Source of the DNA: Enterobacteriaceae bacterium 89
GTDB lineage: Bacteria > Pseudomonadota > Gammaproteobacteria > Enterobacterales > Enterobacteriaceae
Assembly: GCA_014156375.1 (NCBI GenBank)
Contig: RQJH01000005.1
Location: forward strand, 372,001 to 436,000
Direction: 5' to 3'
Length of the DNA stretch: 64,000 nt
This document shows positions 61,073 through 64,000 of this stretch, in pieces. The notes beneath the pieces were generated by a model. It saw nothing but the letters and a program-made list of their open reading frames with translations, did no database searches and was not told the origin of the DNA. Positions within the stretch are counted from its first letter, which is position 1; the number at the start of each line of letters is the position of its first letter. Both the position numbers and the translations under genes were made by a program.

Positions 61073-61612
61073 TTAATCCTCGGCGTGAACCACAGGGAAA
61101 TCAATATCAGTCAGCGCCACGTTGTTGAGGTAGTTGGTGAAGGTGCTTTCTGCGACCAGGGCTACAATTTCAACCAGCTGCGCGTCGCTAAATCCGGCAT
61201 CCCGTACTTTTTGGATCTCTTCATCGCTGACTTTGCCACGCTGTTTTGCTACGAACGTAGCAAACCGTACTGCGGCATTGGCTTTGACATCGCCTGATTG
61301 CCCCTGACGGTTGAGAGAGATCTCCTCTGGGGTCATTTTGAGCATATTCATCCCGATGTAACTATGCGCAGACAGACAGTAATCACAGCCGTTCACCTGG
61401 GCGACCGCCAGCGCAATACGCTCGCGGGTTTTCGCATCCAGCGTTTTGGTCAGTGCGTCGTTGAAACTCATGTACCCCGCCAGCGCGGCCGGGCTGCTGG
61501 CGATCAGGCGAAAGAGGTTAGGCACAACGCCCAGCTTTTTATTGACGGCCTCAAGGGTCGGTTTAGAGGCTTCCGGTGCGTTATCAAAGGTCGGTACGTT
61601 CAAACGGTTCAT
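61073..61612 (-). CDS. Carboxymuconolactone decarboxylase / AhpD-like peroxidase
   Basis: A 179-residue helical protein of the CMD/AhpD superfamily with the redox motif [12 protein letters not shown] (two Cys and a following His), the mark of the uncharacterised-peroxidase-related branch. The likely role is alkyl-hydroperoxide reduction. The ATG at 61612 ([13 protein letters not shown]) has AAGGA upstream; the longer frame to 61714 is leader. First gene of the leftward set CMD-DUF1348-glycosylase, which together reads like an alkylation/peroxide stress cassette. Confidence 0.88.
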   Translation of the reverse strand: MNRLNVPTFDNAPEASKPTLEAVNKKLGVVPNLFRLIASSPAALAGYMSFNDALTKTLDAKTRERIALAVAQVNGCDYCLSAHSYIGMNMLKMTPEEISLNRQGQSGDVKANAAVRFATFVAKQRGKVSDEEIQKVRDAGFSDAQLVEIVALVAESTFTNYLNNVALTDIDFPVVHAED

Positions 61613-61749
61613 CTCATTTCCTTGGTCAAATGCCTTCATTGGGCTCTGACAGTCACTATGAACCGGGAAGCGAAGCGTGATAATCCCTTGATTGATGGAC
61701 ACTGATTTTCGCAAAACGGGATAATCATGCTGGTGGGTGAAAGGAAATT

Positions 61750-61771
61750 GTCGGGGAGTTATGTCCCCGAC
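61750..61771 (-). terminator. Hairpin after the lipoprotein gene
   Basis: GTCGGGG (61750-61756) pairs with CCCCGAC (61765-61771) around AGTTATGT, just downstream of the lipoprotein stop on the minus strand; the tail on that side is AATTTCCTTT, a weak T-tract. Confidence 0.55.
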
Positions 61772-61783
61772 GGCAGGTTCAAA

Positions 61784-62452
61784 CTAGTTTTTCAGCAGTC
61801 TCGGTAACTGGTTTTTGAGCTCCAGCAGGCAGCTGTCCATAAATTTTTCTGTTTGCTGAGTGACTTTGGCATAGTTGTTATTTTGCCAGTCTGCCAAAGG
61901 AGCCTCCACTGGTGCAGGAGTACAATCGGCAACGGTATAGGCAGAAAGTATGCTGCCGCTTTCCGGGCGCTTGTAGAAAATGACTTTGTATTTCAGCTGA
62001 TAGGCTGGAACGGTTGCAGCATCTTTGTGAATCAATGCCCAGGTTGCCCGGCCGATATACAGTGGTTGTTTGTAATGTGTGCCACTGGTGTTTTCAGCCA
62101 TCCATTGACCGATCGCTTGTTTTGCTTTTGGCGTCAGATAGCTATCCGTAGGGTTGACCATCGAATCGATGCTGCTGCCTTTATAATTCTCTTTGTCAAA
62201 GCTGCTGGTGCTGACATTGCCCGTTAGTGCAGATAACACAGCCAGCCCTTTGCCCATCGCGTTGTCACCAGGCGTTACGACTCTAAGTTTATTGTCAGCG
62301 ATGCGATTGTTATTTAAATCAGATAAAGCCGCTGTGCTGTAGATCTCTAAGGTACCACCATTTGCTGATGTTACTGCTTCAGGTTTCGGTGAGTTTGCGC
62401 AGCCAGTTAAAACAGTCATTGCTGCCAGAGTTGCTATCACTTTTGCTTTCAT
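61784..62452 (-). CDS. Lipoprotein of unknown function
   Basis: A 222-residue lipoprotein: signal peptide MKAKVIATLAAMTVLTGC with a clear lipobox (LTGC at 15-18), then a soluble domain with YLTPKAKQAIGQWMAE mid-protein and ADWQNNNYAKVTQQTEKF near the C-terminus. From memory it resembles the Sbal_3080-type lipoproteins, function unknown. Asp/Glu are not found right after the lipidated Cys (CAN), so outer-membrane sorting is expected. Own transcription unit. Confidence 0.82.
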   Translation of the reverse strand: MKAKVIATLAAMTVLTGCANSPKPEAVTSANGGTLEIYSTAALSDLNNNRIADNKLRVVTPGDNAMGKGLAVLSALTGNVSTSSFDKENYKGSSIDSMVNPTDSYLTPKAKQAIGQWMAENTSGTHYKQPLYIGRATWALIHKDAATVPAYQLKYKVIFYKRPESGSILSAYTVADCTPAPVEAPLADWQNNNYAKVTQQTEKFMDSCLLELKNQLPRLLKN

Positions 62453-62862
62453 TTTCTTTCCTTGATGTTTCCATGTGTACTTGCTTTCGATTTTGTTGTG
62501 AGCGTAGAGTTAGTCTCAATAGATATTTATTATCGGTTTTAATCGTTTAAACTTTAATTCCTTTTGTGACTTGTTTTAAAAAATACTCGGGATGAAACCA
62601 TATGCTAAAGGAACAAACTTAGTGCCGATATCATTTTTCTGGACGTAGTAGTTGGGTTGTTGGTTCGCTTTAAAAATTATGTGTCATTAAAATTGATTTT
62701 TTCATTGCACTCTATAAATACAATGGTGTTGTAAGGTTTTTTGTTGTCTAATAACTAATTAATCAGTTGAGTAAAGCACGTTCTTTGTTTGTATATGGCT
62801 GTTTTCATTTGGTTCTATATAAAATGAATTCATTTTTAATGAAAGGTTATTACCCATGATAA
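62453..62862. other. AT-rich gap without a recognised gene
   Basis: About 410 bp, strongly AT-rich, between the immunity-like gene and the lipoprotein gene. It must contain the lipoprotein promoter (minus strand). The only notable structure is AAAATGAATTCATTTT (62821-62836), a perfect 16-bp palindrome without a loop, close to the end of the immunity-like gene. No terminator with a T-run and no ORF that I can support. Confidence 0.6.
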
Positions 62863-63465
62863 CTATAGCTTTAGCTTCCAAAAATTCATGCCATCAATTA
62901 GCCAATATTGCTCTCTATCGGGAACAAGCAAGCCAAAGTCATCATTTGCTTGAGCTGCCCAATCAGCTGGAGCAAGTTCTTCATGATTAATTTCCCAATC
63001 GGTGTGGCGGTATATCTTTTTGGCAAAATTAATATAAAACATAGGGAGCCGCATCCTCAACTCGTCCCACTTACTTGAAACAGTTCCCAATGATATGGAA
63101 TGAAATTCCTCTATGTAATTGTAAAAGTCAAATAGCTCATCCTTAGTTTTACCAAAAGTAAAGAAATTTCGCATCATATCCGTTGAGAACACAGTAACAT
63201 TGTTTTTAACTAAATACTCATCAAAATTATGTTCTGTTAATACGGGGATGCCTTTCCTGAAAGTAGTAACGGCTTCTTCATACTGTGATTCTTTCATCCA
63301 TCCCTTCTGAATGTATTTTTTGTACTCTGAAGACACATCTATACAAAAATTAACTTTATCATCGAAAACGTAATAATGTTTTCCTTTAGCGACGAAAACA
63401 GCAATAGCCATGTCACCGTTGAATAGTGCATCGAGTAAGCGTTCTGTTTCATTTACCAAATTCAT
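62863..63465 (-). CDS. Probable immunity protein
   Basis: A 200-residue acidic, Phe/Tyr-rich soluble protein with no signal peptide or membrane segment, of no family I can name. Its ATG lies 14 bp before the end of the upstream toxin-like gene (17-bp overlap, different frame) and has AGAGGAG as ribosome site, a layout typical of toxin/immunity pairs where immunity must be made together with the toxin. Low GC, as usual for such genes. The immunity role is inferred from position; no direct evidence. Confidence 0.7.
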   Translation of the reverse strand: MNLVNETERLLDALFNGDMAIAVFVAKGKHYYVFDDKVNFCIDVSSEYKKYIQKGWMKESQYEEAVTTFRKGIPVLTEHNFDEYLVKNNVTVFSTDMMRNFFTFGKTKDELFDFYNYIEEFHSISLGTVSSKWDELRMRLPMFYINFAKKIYRHTDWEINHEELAPADWAAQANDDFGLLVPDREQYWLIDGMNFWKLKL

Positions 63466-64000
63466 TTGTGAACTCCTCTTTTGTCAATACTCGAGCCTTA
63501 GACGAATTTTGCTCAATAAGCCGATCCCATACTTTTGGTAACTCCAAAGACACGCTAGGCTCTCCTTTGTTAGGATCAACAATCTTAGGTGCATTTGGAT
63601 CTTTTGCAACCCCCGGAATTGGCCTCTGAGGAACTGCTGCATCCATGATCTGCTTGTGCAAAGCAGCATCAACTTCAAATACTACAACGGAACCATCTGC
63701 TCTTTTGTTAGTAAGATAGTATGCGGCATGATTTGGGCCATTTGTACTGACGCACAATTGTCCACTGCATCCCGAATTAATACTTACAGTACCATCTTCA
63801 TTAACACTGATTCTGTTCTGACTTGTTTTAGTACCGCTTCCTCCTCCTTCTACCCTAAAGTAAGTCTCTGTAGTTGATTTTGGCTTTTCTGAGACAGCGT
63901 CACTAACACCATTCTTGGATACCGAAGAATCAATCCCTTTCATCCCTGCAATAATGCTTACTATTGCATGTAGCTGCATTGCATCATCATAGGTTTTCGC
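63449..64000 (-). CDS. C-terminal toxin end of a large secreted protein (partial)
   Basis: The open frame runs off the right edge, so only the last 183 residues are seen; the ATG at 63979 is internal, since the codons before it (AKTYDDA) stay open. A linker-like start is followed by a domain beginning TETYFRVEGGGSG, with NEDGTVSINSGCSGQLCVS, AYYLTNKRADGSVVVFEVD and HKQIMDAAVPQRP, and ending LTKEEFTNEFGK. This kind of C-terminal block is what I recall at the end of CdiA-like hemagglutinins and related polymorphic toxins. Its biochemical activity is unknown to me. An immunity-type gene overlaps its 3' end. If right, cdiB and the rest of cdiA lie beyond 64000. Confidence 0.65.
   Translation of the reverse strand, partial: AKTYDDAMQLHAIVSIIAGMKGIDSSVSKNGVSDAVSEKPKSTTETYFRVEGGGSGTKTSQNRISVNEDGTVSINSGCSGQLCVSTNGPNHAAYYLTNKRADGSVVVFEVDAALHKQIMDAAVPQRPIPGVAKDPNAPKIVDPNKGEPSVSLELPKVWDRLIEQNSSKARVLTKEEFTNEFGK

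Overview
The window is a chromosomal segment of an enterobacterium in the Enterobacter / Lelliottia / Leclercia range. The backbone runs speB, loiP, tktA, epd-pgk-fbaA, mscS, argO, yggE, argP, rpiA, serA, fau, ssrS, zapA, ygfB-pepP-ubiH-ubiI, gcvTHP, ygfF, bglA, yqfB, trhA, ygfZ, sdhE-cptA, fldB, xerD-dsbC-recJ-prfB-lysS, actS and glyU. This is the order I recall for E. coli K-12, read with decreasing K-12 coordinate, and most proteins match the K-12 lengths to the residue. The genus is an inference from gene content and REP-type repeats; no marker for it lies in the window.

Layout. 1-851: 3' part of speB. 855-15177: a 14-kb catabolic island wedged between speB and loiP. It holds an outward MFS gene and a 13-gene rightward run: Rieske ferredoxin, a 102-residue unknown, Rieske oxygenase, SDR, IclR regulator, VOC extradiol-type dioxygenase, ferredoxin reductase, MFS, cupin, alpha/beta hydrolase, a degenerate SDR, aspartate dehydrogenase-like protein, aldehyde dehydrogenase and ThDP enzyme. 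15190-55854: conserved backbone with central carbon metabolism, ubiquinone, one-carbon/glycine and translation genes. Two extra inserts lie in it: a RpiR regulator beside bglA, and an araC-azlC-azlD-desaturase operon between trhA and ygfZ. 55933-56006: tRNA-Gly(CCC). 56284-64000: accessory DNA behind the tRNA, with an HNH nuclease, an unknown protein convergent with a small membrane protein, a stress-type cluster, a lipoprotein, and at the right edge an immunity gene plus the C-terminal end of what looks like a large secreted polymorphic toxin.

How it works together. The island encodes a complete three-component oxygenase (ferredoxin, reductase, terminal oxygenase), a diol dehydrogenase, a ring-cleavage-type dioxygenase, a hydrolase, and a decarboxylase / aldehyde dehydrogenase / amino-acid dehydrogenase tail. 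Together these suggest uptake and breakdown of an aromatic, possibly nitrogen-containing, acid. The substrate cannot be read from the sequence. The intergenic region between its divergent promoters carries three copies of one palindrome, GTTTCA-N4-TGAAAC, the likely operators of the island's own IclR protein.

Most interesting items: the island and its operator set, an SDR without its catalytic Tyr and Lys, the toxin/immunity pair at the right edge, the convergent pair at 57.2-58.1 kb, and an inverted-repeat family (CCCTCTCCC...GGGAGAGGG) lodged between gcvH and gcvP and at two other gene ends. All family assignments come from reading translated sequence and memory of the families; no searches were run.
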